A stretch of 64,000 nt of DNA from Codonopsis lanceolata (lineage: Eukaryota; Streptophyta; Magnoliopsida; Asterales; Campanulaceae), in contig CM028379.1 of the NCBI GenBank assembly GCA_013146195.2, forward strand, positions 91,369,401-91,433,400, in the 5' to 3' direction. Each line of letters starts with the position of its first letter. Position 1 is the stretch's first letter. Positions 1-10,602 of this stretch are shown here, piece after piece. The notes beneath the pieces were generated by a model. It had not been told where the DNA came from. It ran no database searches and saw only the letters and a list, made by a program, of their open reading frames with translations. Position numbers and translations under genes: made by a program.

Positions 1-97
1 TTATTATTGCCGAAGATCTGAGAATAACCTTCCCGATCTAATGTAGTGGCAAATCAAATTCGTCTAAAAGATGGAATAATAAATACATTGTTCAAAA

Positions 98-1100
98 CTA
101 AATAATATCCGATACTAAGAGATAATCTAAAAGTCCTATGCCTCCACCTCTTAGGCTTTCCGGCTCCCATGTAGATGAATCTTTCACCTTCATTGGTTTC
201 GGTAGTTCAGGGCAACCTGCATACATGAACTTATGTGAGTAGTTGCAGAAGTCTAACCACCATGTATACGAAGGAATTGAAACTAAATTAGCTTCGGTAC
301 AAACAAAGCTAAATGACATACCTTTCTTAATTCGCCATTAGCGATACTTAGAAGCGTCGGGCTTCATGTGAGTGGGGTCCTTGCAAAAGAAGCACTTTTC
401 ACTTTTTGATCATTTGATGATCCCTTAGGCTTCTTTGTCGCAACCGCAATCTCCTTACCTTTTCTCTTAATCCCACGAGAAGAGGTAGATGCATAATGTG
501 CACTTTCGGGTTTGGTGTGTTTCAACCTATCTTCTTCCTCCGTGACATGTGAAATTAATTCATTAATATTCCACTTGTCCTTTTGACAATTATAGAGTCG
601 TTTCAAAATGACCAAATTGTGAAGGAAGAGAAATTAAAGCCAAATGCACAAGCAAGTCTTCAGATAAGTCCAACTTGAGTGCTTTTAATTTCGTTGATAG
701 ATGAAACATCTCCATTATGTATTCCCTTAGATTTCCTAAGTGCCACTTATACCTCATGGAAACAAGCTTCCTCAAGGTAGCACTTGTTTCCGATTTATCG
801 CTTTTGCAAAGCGTTGTTCTAGGCATCTAGGAAACCTTTTGCACCATCATCCTCGGAGACACTTGTTTAGAAATGTCTCGGGACTGCATTTCTTATTATG
901 CTTTAGGCGCCGATTAGAACGCTTCCACCTCTCCGAACAAGCGGTCTTCCGCGTGCTTTCATCGTTAGAGGGCGGGAGCTTGTTCTCTTAATGCGAGGTC
1001 AAGGTCCAAATGACTAAGACCATAATAATCTTGTTTTCCAAGTTTTAAAGTTTGTCCCAGTTAGCAAAGGAATTGAGTTTAAGGCGTAGTAACGTGATGA
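98..1100 (-). pseudogene. Decayed copia gag and start of protease
   Basis: The fragments read right to left as a copia gag. A segment with WKT and DLDLALRE signatures lies near 980-1095. The gag core, with REYIMEM and LSEDLLVHLALISLP, is at 590-826. The following part, with NINELISHVTEEEDRL, is at 364-615. A zinc-knuckle-like CFFC...H sequence near 345-385 has lost its last cysteine. The protease start (98-319) keeps WWLD, but the DSGA catalytic motif after the Asp is replaced. Several frame changes and a stop make this a dead copy. In a living element this protein would form the virus-like particle. Confidence 0.75.
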
Positions 1101-1846
1101 AGCACTTGATCAAATCTGAATGAAGAGAACAAAAAGAATGAAACAAAACATATATAAGAAACTACACAATGATTAATTATATCAAAATGAATTCCATCAT
1201 AGTAAAAGATAATCAATATGACATCAAGACTAATCTTTGGATTGCGAATTGACTCACAATTTGATTTATCTTAGGGTAAACAAATAGCTTAAACAACACA
1301 TTTTAAATACTTGCCTTCCTTTGGGCCGGATCAAGTATAAAAAAAATGTCCTAAAATTTAAGGTATTTGTTCCCCTAATAAAGAATATAAACAATTCACT
1401 TTAAACACCCGCCTTCCTTTGGGATGGTTCAGCGTTTAAAATGATCAAAAGTTTCGTTCAATTATTACCCTATGAATGCAAATACTTAGTCAATAACAAG
1501 GTCTCCTTTGGGAAACAAACATGTTATCACATATCAATATTTACATTCATCACTTTAACAAATTTGTATTTAAATAACGTAAATTGCTTTGGCAACAATA
1601 TTATTTAAACAATGAATAAATTTGTTTAAGCATATAATTAATCATACTTTAGGGCACTTAAGACTTTAAGGTAATTTCTGAAAATTTAAAAAGTAAAGAA
1701 ATAAGCGAAATTTATTAATAAAAGATAATATCCTTTTGTTCTACCCGTCCATTCTTAAAGTTTAATAACTCCAAGAACCACCGAAGCGCGACTGGTGTCC
1801 AGACATTATAATTTATTAATAGATTATCAAAATTTTGGGCAACGAA

Positions 1847-1935
1847 AAGTCACCAATTATACTCAAAAAGTCACCACACGAAAAGTCACCAATTATACTC
1901 AAAAAGTCACCAATTTTGGGCAACGAAAAGTCATC
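1847..1935. repeat. Short tandem repeat of an AAGTCACCAATT unit
   Basis: The words AAAAGTCACCAATTATACTC and AAAAGTCACCA recur four to five times, with an outer copy of TTTTGGGCAACGAAAAGTCA at both ends. It lies in the leader of the left-edge copia element and probably arose by replication slippage. Confidence 0.7.
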
Positions 1936-2614
1936 AATTTATTTCTGAATTTTGGTTTTACTGAAACCTTTTAACCAACTTATATTCAATTAAAAGTCAC
2001 CATGGTAGGACCATTGCCTTTTGATAATTTGATGAAGCCTTTTATGAACAGTCTTTCAACCAAATTTCCATTTTAATGCATTATAATTATTGGCTATGTA
2101 AATGGGACAAGTTTGCACTTTAATTAACATGATTCAAACAAGTAGACCTAGATTTACACACTCCAAACACATGATGTTGGCTATGTAAATGGGGTAATCT
2201 TGTATGAACCATTGTGTCTCTTAAAACTTGATCTTACCATTATTGCCAGAAATTAAATGAAGTTCTTAATTTAATGGTGACTCAAATTTTTTTTTTTTCA
2301 ACCAAAGTAAGTAGATCCGCATACTCACAACACATTTAAAAAAAATGCGTGGCTATGCATATGAACAAACTCACAATGCATCCAAGGATGGTGGCTATGT
2401 TCAAAAATGGGATAATCTTACATTAAGGATTGAAAGCCTTTTGAGTAAAACCAAAATTCAGAAATAGAATGAAGTTATGAACATAATACTCTTAGACAAA
2501 TGAGTATTATGTACAAGAACAAAACCAAGTGTAATTATACATGGATTACAAACTTAAACAAATTAAAGCACAAGACTTTATAAGAAATTCAAACTCAATC
2601 TAGTATATGAGCAG

Positions 2615-2626
2615 GCTCTGATACCA
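2615..2626 (-). promoter_or_regulatory. Primer-binding site (initiator Met-tRNA type)
   Basis: The minus strand reads TGGTATCAGAGC, the usual plant copia primer-binding site complementary to the 3' end of initiator methionine tRNA. It lies directly inside the LTR and fixes the element's orientation. Confidence 0.85.
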
Positions 2627-2628
2627 AT

Positions 2629-3128
2629 TGTTGGAACAATTACGATCCATTAAACATGAACCGACTCATTACTAGAATAAGAAGAGAAGATGAAGAAGAA
2701 GACGGAAGCGTGTAATTACCTTGTGATTCCATGTTCGTTCTTAATCTTGTTCTTGTTCTTGAGTAAAGAGGATGAAGTAAGAAGATAGACTTCAAATTAG
2801 GGAAGAGTAGATCTTCTAAATGATGAGTGCCCTTTAATCTCTTTATTCTTCAATTACTTAGGAAGAGTTTTGACTGAATGAGAATAATGTAACTAGTAGA
2901 TTCATAGGCTTGATGGATAAGCCTTTATATAGGAATCCAAGGGGCACTTCATTTAGAGACTACACCTATTGATATATAAGATATTACCATTATGCCCATC
3001 ATTTAATGGTATACTTATATTATGGAATTCTACATATTATGTTGAGTTCTATACTTTATACCATATATTATAATATTGATCATTATATTATTAAGTATTT
3101 ATATGTTATATTAATCCATGTTCTTACA
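2629..3128 (-). repeat. 5' LTR of the left-edge copia element
   Basis: A segment of about 500 bases starts TGTTGGAACA and ends TGTTCTTACA on the plus strand, giving the TG...CA ends and short inverted termini of an LTR. A plausible TATA box (CTATATAAAGG on the minus strand) lies near 2920-2935. The inner end touches the primer-binding site after a two-base spacer. The outer end is inferred from the termini only, because no partner LTR is in the window. Confidence 0.6.
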
Positions 3129-4767
3129 AAAGTTGGACTTTCAAATAAGGACTTTTTACCCGAAACTGAGGGAGTATTCATTAAGTCCGCTTCTTCAATG
3201 CAAAGATAACAAAATTATAACATTTGCAACGGATAATATTTTTGATGCAATTCTTAGTTATAGTGATTCAAAGTTTACCATCTAAAACTGAATAAGTATT
3301 TGTGAAATATGAAATAGATATGTATACAAATTTTCTAAATATGAATTTCTTTTTCTTTTACATGGAATGGAAGGAGATTAATGATGGGAGAAATTTTGGC
3401 CGATACCTTTGGTAGATTTTCATCTGATTTAGTCTGCAATATTTTTTTAAAACCACTAAAGTCAACTTTTAATGCATCGTGATGCACAAATGTGTGCATC
3501 GTCTGATGTCAATCGATGCATCACTTTATCAAGTGATGTATTAAAAGTATATTTTAGCGGTTTCAAAAAATATATCACAAATAAAAACAATTGAAAATCC
3601 ACCAAAATATACTCACTCAAAAAAGTTTCATTAATGATCATTCAGCTTTTTTTTGATAAGTAGAATGAGTGGACTCTGGCCTTTTGAGTAGTGGGCTTAT
3701 CTTGCTAACCCATTTAGAAAGCTCTAGTATAAATAAGAGAAAATTACAGACCGGTCCTTTTTTTCAATATTTTAATCGCTATTGTATCATGGGTCTTTTT
3801 TTTCAATTGTTAAAGTTCACTTTCAAATATTATTTCTAAAATACTCAGATTGTCTCCTTGCACAACTCTGGTAAAAAATTTGGAGTTCAAAAATCACAAT
3901 TATTGCGAAAACGAAAAGTGGATCGACCTAGGCTGGGTTAGAGAATGTTTCAGAAGGGGTAAAGGCGGATGAGAAAGAAGAAGGTGGAAGAAATGTAGTC
4001 GAAACCAAATTGCATCGAATTTCAATCATGATGCTTCGATTTGAATTTACGATACATCAATTTGGAGTCCCGATGCATCGTGATGAAGTGAGAGATTTTG
4101 ATGCATGATCGTGTGCATCACGATTCATGATTTGTAATCGCGATGCACATAAGCATTCATCAAAATTCTGCATCGCAATTGAATTTCGTGCATCGTGATG
4201 CACAAATTGATGCAACATGATACATTGAGTAAGTGATTCATAACGTGCATTCGGTTCACTTAAGGATATCGTAGTATTTTTTTCCCTAAAAGTGTCTTTT
4301 TCCGATGAAAAAAACATAAGGTACTATAAGGGTTACAAACTTCACAAATTAAATGGGTCCAAATTTCACCCTATAAATAAATCAACTAAGACTCAATCTC
4401 AAAAACCAGTATATCAAGTTTTACGAGTGAAAATTGAAAGGATAATTCACTTTTCTAAATTTCCAACTAGTTTAGTACTTCTTGTTTTTTAAGGCTACTT
4501 TCGTTAACTTCACTCTAAAAGGCCCCTCCTCTCTTTCACCCGTCCAAATCAAAGACAAGGATTAATTCGTCTGAAAAATCCTAAGTTTAGGGAAGAAGAT
4601 GAAGAATTACCGATAGACGTAGCTGAAGCGCTTACTTAGTCTAAGGCTGACACTAACAAAGACCCTTATGGATCCGTCAGATTCTAGGTAGCGTCTCGAA
4701 TCATTCATCTTCATTGCGTGGTAGAGATCAGACTTTTTTCTTTATTTCACGCTTTCCTTCTTTACCT
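3129..4767. other. Gene-free AT-rich stretch with GATGCA word clusters
   Basis: No gene is recognised. Between about 3470 and 4230 the words GATGCATC, GTGATGCA and TGCATCG recur many times on both strands, including GATGCACAAATGTGTGCATC, which is a near-perfect palindrome. This resembles the internal repeats of a decayed inverted-repeat transposon. The small open frames at 4057-4317 (-) and 4292-4492 (+) match nothing I know and show no coding character. Confidence 0.5.
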
Positions 4768-5775
4768 TTATATGAAACCAGTATGACTAGACTGAGTAGA
4801 AGAATCATTCACCACAGGAGATGATGGGGAAGAAAAAGGAATAGGAGGCTCAGTATGAGGATGCTCTGAATTTGAATCAAACTCAGAATCAAGAGGAGTA
4901 TCTAGTGGAGGACAAGAAACAAAAGGAAACAAGGAGGTAGCATCTGGTTCACTGGAAATGTGATAGGAGGGATTTGCAAAGGGAAAATGTTGTTCATGAA
5001 AGATAACATCTCTACTGTGAAAGACTTGACTGGTATGTAAGTTATATAGTTTGTAGGCCTTTTTTCCATAGGAGTATCCTAGAAAAACACACTTAATGGC
5101 CCTGGGACTGAACTTGTCTCTATGTTGACTAAGAGAAGAGGCAAAACATAGACAGCCAAACACCTTTATGTGAGAGTAGGATGGTTGATGTCCAAGTAGA
5201 ATTTCATAAGGAGATTTGAACTTAAGAATTGAACTGGGAAGTCTGTTCAACAGATAGGTGGCAGTGAGAAGACACTCACCCCAAAATTGAATTGGAAGGT
5301 GAGCTTGGAACCTTAGAGCTCTAGATAGTTCCAACAGATTCCTATGTTTTCTCTCCACTCTTCCATTCTGAGGGGTACCAACACAAGAAGACTGATGCAG
5401 AATGCCACAGGAATCCAGAAGATTTGTGACAAAGTTGTTAAAGAATTCTGTACCATTGTTGGACCTGACCTCTTTCACAGTGGAATTATATTGAGTTTGA
5501 ACCATTTTAAGAAAATTAGACAACTATGTGACAACTTGAGATTTGGACTTAAATAAAAAAGTCCATGTTGTTCTAGAATGATCTTCAACTATGGTTAAGA
5601 AGGAATCATAACCATTGTAAGTAACATGTCTAAAGGGCCCCCATACATCACAATGAAGTAAAACAAATGGAATTTGAGCATGAGAAGTACTGAGAGGAAA
5701 GGGTTTTCTAGTTTGTCGAGCAAAATGACATATATCACATGGCTTTACAGAATCATTGCTATCAATTTTACACAA
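4768..5775 (-). pseudogene. Copia B integrase remnant
   Basis: Two abutting frames make up the integrase. The first (5524-5775) has the CDIC...ARQTR zinc-binding part and HCDVWGPF with the first catalytic Asp. The second (4768-5523) continues with SNNGTEFF and QNGRVERKHRN, then the usual LRVFGCLCFAS-like and FLGYSYGKKAYKL segments. The second catalytic position, normally D in DNGTEF, reads N here. With the stop between the halves, this makes the integrase inactive by inference. The frame ends within the integrase/RT linker where the element is truncated. Confidence 0.85.
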
Positions 5776-5786
5776 TTGTAAATGTC

Positions 5787-6328
5787 TTAAGGTAAAGGGA
5801 CATGACCTAGCCTAAGATGCCAAAGTAAAGCATCTTTATTCAAGGATGTACTAGTAGTACAACAAGTACATGGATGAACTGAGTCACAACAACAGGCTTG
5901 AGCAGAATTGTCATTTTGGAGATATAGATGAGGAACTTCAATTTTATACAGGCCTCCAATCAACCTACCAATCCCCTTGACCCTTTGAGTACTTGGTCCT
6001 GAAACAGACATGTAGTGGAAGAAAAAATGAGATCCAGTTTATTATCAAGGGTGAGTTTACAACCAGATAATAAGTTGAATCTAAAGGAAGGAACACAAAG
6101 AACATTGTGAAGGGTGATGTCTTTGGTCAGTTGAATAGTTCCTTGATGAGTAATTTGAGTTGTATTACCATTGGGTAGGTTAATGGATGTATCAAGGGCA
6201 ATGGGATTAAGAAGAGCATTGAAATTACAGGTAATATGGTGTGTAGCACCAGTATCTATTATCCATTCAGTGGTAGTATCACCTTGGCTAAACAGGCAAG
6301 TGGGAGTAGTAAGCGAAGCAACTAGCAT
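5787..6328 (-). pseudogene. Copia B protease and pre-integrase region
   Basis: The open frame at 5960-6328 contains WIIDTGATHHIT, the DTGA catalytic motif of a retroviral-type aspartic protease, followed by LPNGNTTQITHQG and VPSFRFNLLS, standard for copia elements. A second frame (5787-6011) ends in LWHLRLGHVP, the GAG_pre-integrase HLRLGH signature. The two overlap in different frames, so a frameshift separates protease from integrase. Confidence 0.85.
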
Positions 6329-6395
6329 GATTACACGCCAAATAGGATTCAGGACTGTCTTTAGCAGTGTTGGTGGAAGAAAGAAGTTGAAGTAA

Positions 6396-7635
6396 CTATT
6401 GGAACTGGCCTGAAGACAACCCTGAGATGCTTATGTATGCTTGAATCTCGAGTGTCAGGTGCTGAAGAAGCACAAGATATGTCTGCACAATTCTCACTAC
6501 AAAACACATTTCCAACCAAATTACTAGGAACTGGTTTGGGTCTGTTTTTAGGCATCCTAGACAAGTCTGGCTTAGTCCCATACATCTTGTGCCATTCTGG
6601 ATATCCATGCTAATAGAAACATCTCTCCTTGGTATGAATTCCCCCATGACAGAAATCACACTAGAGTTTTCCACTTTGTGAGACATTGTTAGTAGGCTTA
6701 GTCTTGAATCCTCTGTTTCCAGGTTTGTGTGTCATAGCCATTGACATCTCATTAGACTTACTCAGTAAAGCAGTGGACATATCTTGCATATTAACACCTG
6801 CAGATGTGCCTGAACTAAATTTTCTTTGACTTTCCTCATGTACTAAGAGACTCTCTGCTTTACTAAGACTAGGTAGGGGACTCATCATGAGAATCTGACC
6901 TCTTATTCCAGTAAAAGAGTCATTTAGTCCCATGAGAAACTGAAATAACCTCTGTTCATTTTCATACTCTTCACATTTCTGATTTGCACCACAAGTACAG
7001 TTACACACACATTTAGGGATACTAGTAAGGTTGGTTAGTTCATCCCATAGACTCCTAAATTTAGGGAAATAGGCAGTCACAGAGAGATTCCCTTGAATAC
7101 ATTCAGTTAAGCTCTTCCTGACTTAAAAACTCTTAGGTGCATTGGTTTGAAAAAACCTGACATTTAAATCATCCCACATAGCTCTTGATGTTGTAAAGTA
7201 AACGATGCTGGACTTTATTTCTTGTGAAACAACATTTAAGAGCCAAGAAATAACCATGTGGTTACACCTCTCCCATTGATTAACGTATTTAGAAGAAGGA
7301 ATAGGTTTGTTATTCTTGCCATTAACCAAACCTAACTTGTTTTTTGTAGACAAAGCTATAACCATTGATAACCTCCACTGGTTGAAATTAACAGAATCAA
7401 TCAAAGGTTGAGTTACAAGAATCATACCAGGATGATCATTAGGATGTAGATACAGTGGATGTGACGGATGAATCTGTAGAATTGCATCCTTGAGATCATA
7501 TTCATCAAAAGGAGATTCCTCTTCTTCACGTTCTTCAATTAGCAGTATTTGCCATTGGAGAGATTTCAAGAAAGAAGAGAATCGATAATTGAAACAAGAA
7601 ATGAATCGATAATTTCGATCGACCAAGAAGCACAC
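6396..7635 (-). pseudogene. Copia B gag remnant
   Basis: The N-terminal gag part (7123-7635) has the PLIDSVNFNQWRLSM segment typical of copia gag proteins with a UBN2/retrotran-gag fold. A central part (6661-7080) carries LFQFLMGLNDSFTGIRGQIL. A zinc knuckle, CDFCHGGIHTKERC, with correct C-C-H-C spacing follows near 6615-6665 in a different frame. Frame changes between the pieces mean no single gag protein could be made. Gag normally packages the element RNA. Confidence 0.8.
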
Positions 7636-7790
7636 AAAGAATCAGTGAAGGCCTTTCCATAGATTGTCGATCAAGGCGTGTGATCCAATCTGAAGTAGCA
7701 GATCGAATCAATCAATCAAACAATTGAATCGATTATATAAACATAATCGAGTCAATCAGTTTAGCGGAAGCAGAAATCTGGATCAGAGAT

Positions 7791-7802
7791 GCTCTAATAC
7801 CA
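7791..7802 (-). promoter_or_regulatory. Primer-binding site of copia B
   Basis: The minus strand reads TGGTATTAGAGC, one base off the canonical initiator Met-tRNA primer site, directly next to the LTR. Confidence 0.75.
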
Positions 7803-8575
7803 TGATGAAAACTAAAATTAGGGGTGGCAAATCGGTCGTGCTGGGCTGTTATCGGGCCGGCATGATAACAACACGACACGATAAGCACGAACACGAACAC
7901 GAACACGGCACGATGTAGAACATGACACGATAAAAACACGAAATAAGCAAAAAAACACGATTTATTTAGTCAGGCCCGTTAAGCCCGTTAAGACCAATAA
8001 ACATTATAAAATATATAATTTTGATTTTTTAATACATATTTTGAAAATTTATCAATATAAATAGTCAATTAGTTTAAAAGTCATAAATTTTCAAATGATA
8101 AAACTATGAAATAATCATGAAAATAGTTCAAAAGAAGTGAATAACCCCTAGTAAATTTTTAAAAAATATATTTTAGTTATCGTGTCTTATTGTGCCTTAC
8201 CGTGCTTATCAAGCCAGCCCGATAACAACCCATTTTTTATCGTGCCTTATCGTGTTGGCCCTATAACGGCCCGAAACCGATAAGCCCCAGCCCAAACCCT
8301 ATAATTTTGTGTCGTGTTCGTGTCGATCAATCGTGTCGTGCCTCAAATTGCCACCCCTAACTAAAATTGAGAGGGTTTTGTGAGAGAGAATGATTTGGGA
8401 GATTTTCTCATTAGCTTGCATGTATGATCAACAACCTATCTTTATATAAACTGGAACTCAACTTTGAGCCCGTAATGAAATAATTTTTCCCCTTTACACT
8501 TAGCTCTTTCAAACTACATTAATAACCCATTAAACCCTACACTTTGTCTATCTTGTATTATCTGTATTCTCAACA
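7803..8575 (-). repeat. 5' LTR of copia B, split by a hAT insertion
   Basis: On the plus strand the LTR starts TGATGAAAAC next to the primer site and ends ATTCTCAACA at 8575. A TATA box (TTTATATAAAG on the minus strand) lies near 8437-8447. Without the 541-bp hAT element and one copy of its 8-bp target duplication, the LTR would be about 224 bases. Confidence 0.7.
7819..8359. mobile_element. hAT-like non-autonomous element 1 (541 bp)
   Basis: The ends are perfect 12-bp inverted repeats, TAGGGGTGGCAA and TTGCCACCCCTA, flanked by an exact 8-bp target duplication ACTAAAAT (7811-7818 and 8360-8367). Eight-base duplications and TAGGGGTG-type ends are characteristic of hAT transposons. The interior has no open frame. 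It has GC-richer flanks full of ACGATAAG/CACGA words and an AT-rich centre. It lies inside the LTR of copia B and is homologous, in the opposite orientation, to the element at 11066-11628. Confidence 0.9.
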
Positions 8576-9160
8576 AGGACATATAGTAGAAAAATAAATA
8601 CAATCATGATTTATTGTTTTAGAATGAAAAACATGAAAACATTGAGGAATCTTCTTCAAAGTATGCAAAGAAAAGTGGCCCAATCTTTTGTGCCAAGTTT
8701 CAGAAGTGATCATCCTTGGCACTTCAACAATTGAACTAACAAGATTAGAAAATGAAGGATGACATGTAGGATTGTGTCCTTGTAGTAAAACCAATCCTCC
8801 TTGAAGATCACCAGTTGTAAGGACCTTCTTCAAATTGTCCTGGAAGACACATTTGGACTCAGTGAATGAAACATAATATAAAGTGTGTGAAAGTAATTTG
8901 GAAATGGAAAGAAGATTGAATCTGAAACCAGGCATATATAATACATCATGTAACACAAGACATGGTGTCACATAGACAGACCATTTCTGTGTGATAGTGG
9001 CATGATTTCCATTAGGGAGAGATAAGATAACTGATGTCGATAATGGAATGACCGAATACATAAGAGGAATGGAAATGTACACATGATCAGTAGCACATGT
9101 ATCTATTACCCAAGTTGTGTCCTTAATTTCTCTATCTATGATTAAGTATCGTTATCATCT
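8570..9160 (-). pseudogene. Copia A protease and pre-integrase fragment
   Basis: The frame 8570-9082 contains LSLPNGNHATITQ, MPGFRFNLLSISKLL and ETWHKRLGHFSLHTL, the segment after the catalytic site of a copia protease plus the GAG_pre-integrase HKRLGH motif. Just upstream, near 9083-9120, the minus strand reads TWVIDTCATDH-like sequence, with the protease motif altered at the Gly (DTCA rather than DTGA). The last residues at the left run into copia B's LTR. Confidence 0.75.
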
Positions 9161-9177
9161 GGTATCTTAGTTTGCAC

Positions 9178-9487
9178 TTACATTGCTTTGGCACCCATGG
9201 CTCCAGTTTGAACTCTATGTCCATCCCCATTGCCTTTGAAATGTTTTTGATTATTCAAGGAGTAGGCTGGATATCCAACAGGAAACCCATTCAATTTGAT
9301 GCAGTCAGACCTAATATGACCTTCTTTAGTAAAGTAGTTACAGAAAACCCATTTCTTAAAAGGTGCTTTCACATAACTGGTTTTATTCCCTTGTCTTGTA
9401 GAGGTCATGTCAGATGATCCATAACTTGTAGTGTAATTAACAGCCAACTTGAAATCGATTCTGGACTCATCTTGGTCATGTTTGTAA
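9178..9487 (-). pseudogene. Copia A gag C-terminal fragment with altered zinc knuckle
   Basis: The frame contains PFKKWVFCNYFTKEGHIRSDC. The knuckle has CNYF where CNYC is expected, so the second zinc-binding Cys is lost. The following KLNGFPVGYP is typical of this family. Gag is cut at 9488 by copia C and continues at 14850. Confidence 0.8.
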
Positions 9488-9488
9488 C

Positions 9489-9657
9489 TGTTAGCTTATT
9501 GTATTTTATTAAATATTCTGTATATCTTTAATTTATTTAGATCCCTAGTTTATAGCCTAAATTCTAGGTAGGTTAACTTGATTAACAAGATTGTTTACCA
9601 TGCATAAATACACTTCCTAAAGGCAACACAACACTCACGGATTGAAGATCTCTTTCA
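9489..9657 (+). repeat. 5' LTR of copia C
   Basis: Starts TGTTAGCTTATT and ends GATCTCTTTCA, matching the 3' LTR over its whole 169-base length. A CATAAATAC segment near 9600-9612 is a possible TATA box. It is short compared with the 200-500 bases of most copia LTRs. Confidence 0.9.
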
Positions 9658-9669
9658 TGGTATCAGAGC
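9658..9669 (+). promoter_or_regulatory. Primer-binding site of copia C
   Basis: TGGTATCAGAGC, the canonical initiator Met-tRNA primer site, directly follows the 5' LTR. Confidence 0.95.
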
Positions 9670-9749
9670 ATACCCTAATCTAATTCTTTTTTCTGTCGCA
9701 TTCTCTTCTCTTCCGCCACATTCCTTTCTTTTTCTCTTTTCAACCTTCA

Positions 9750-10602
9750 ATGGCAAACAAAAGAAAATCAACCTTCCATGCAGCTCTTACCGTTACCAAT
9801 ATTAAGAATTGCATCCCTATCACCCTTGCTATGGAAAAGGTTCAATATACCTCGTGGGCGGAACTCTTCAAAATTCATTGTCGTGTGTATAAAGTCATAC
9901 ACCACATTATTCCCCCAAGCCCAACTCTACAGCCGCAACCTCTGCCAAGGTTGCTGAAGCCGATCCCGACTTATGGTCTCGCCTTGATGCCATCGTCATT
10001 CAATGGATCTACAGCACGATCTCCAACGATCTTATGGAGACTATCATTACAACCGATGCCACCGCGCAACAAGCATGGGAACGGCTCGTTGACATCTTCC
10101 AAGACAACAAGCACTCACGTGCTTTGTATTTAGAAAACCAGTTCAATCACGTCCAGTTGGATGCGTTTCTAATGTCTCTGCCTATTGCCAAGAACTGAAG
10201 ATGTTGGCTGATCAACTCTCTAATGTCGGTGCCCCGGTTTCCAACCAAAGGTTAATCTTACAAGTAATTGCGGGTTTAAACGACAATTATGATGGTATTG
10301 CTACTATAATTCAGCAGACTACTCCTTTGCCTCATTTCTACGAAGCCCGTTCGAAGCTAATTTTGGAAGAAACTCACAAAGCTAAACGCTTGGCCACTAC
10401 ACCAATCACTGCTGACACAGTTCTGTACTCTTCGACGGCACCTAACCAGTCCTCTACACTAGGCTCCAGTGACCTTTCTTCTCGTCACAACAGTGGGCAG
10501 CAGAACAGCCACTCACGTGGACATAGCAGAGGTCGTGGTCGTGGTCGTGGTAGACATACTCGTGGTGGCCGGAATAGCAATCACAGCCGAGGTCACCAAT
10601 AG
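9750..10602 (+). pseudogene. Copia C gag (frameshifted)
   Basis: The likely start is the ATG at 9750 (MANKRKSTFHAAL), about 80 bases after the primer site. The first frame (9750-10133) has the YTSWAELFKIHC segment of a UBN2-type copia gag, then leaves the gag reading near 9930. Gag continues in another frame and in 10201-10602 with LADQLSNVGAPVSNQRLILQ and LNDNYDGIAT. The C-terminus is an RGRGRGRGRHTRGG-rich basic tail. I saw no zinc knuckle in it. At least one frameshift near 9930 and another near 10170 inactivate it. Confidence 0.85.

Larger units (their letters stand above)
1..3128 (-). mobile_element. Ty1/copia retrotransposon fragment (5' half, running off the left edge)
   Basis: A copia element on the minus strand. 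Reading right to left it has one LTR (2629-3128), a primer-binding site (2615-2626), a long leader of about 1.5 kb (1100-2614), a decayed gag and the start of the protease region (1-1100). The leader has no open frame. It contains loosely repeated CTTCCTTTGGG words at about 1310, 1410 and 1500, and a short tandem repeat near 1850-1935. The rest of pol and the other LTR lie outside the window or are lost. The order LTR, primer site, gag, protease is normal for copia. Confidence 0.8.
4768..8575 (-). mobile_element. Copia element B, minus strand, 3' half missing
   Basis: Reading right to left the order is LTR (7803-8575, interrupted by a hAT element), primer site (7791-7802), gag, protease, pre-integrase and integrase, ending abruptly near 4768. 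Reverse transcriptase, RNase H and the 3' LTR are missing. The element is inserted into the protease/pre-integrase region of copia A, whose coding sequence resumes at 8578. Because the left parts of both B and A are absent, a deletion at about 4767 probably removed them together. Confidence 0.8.
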
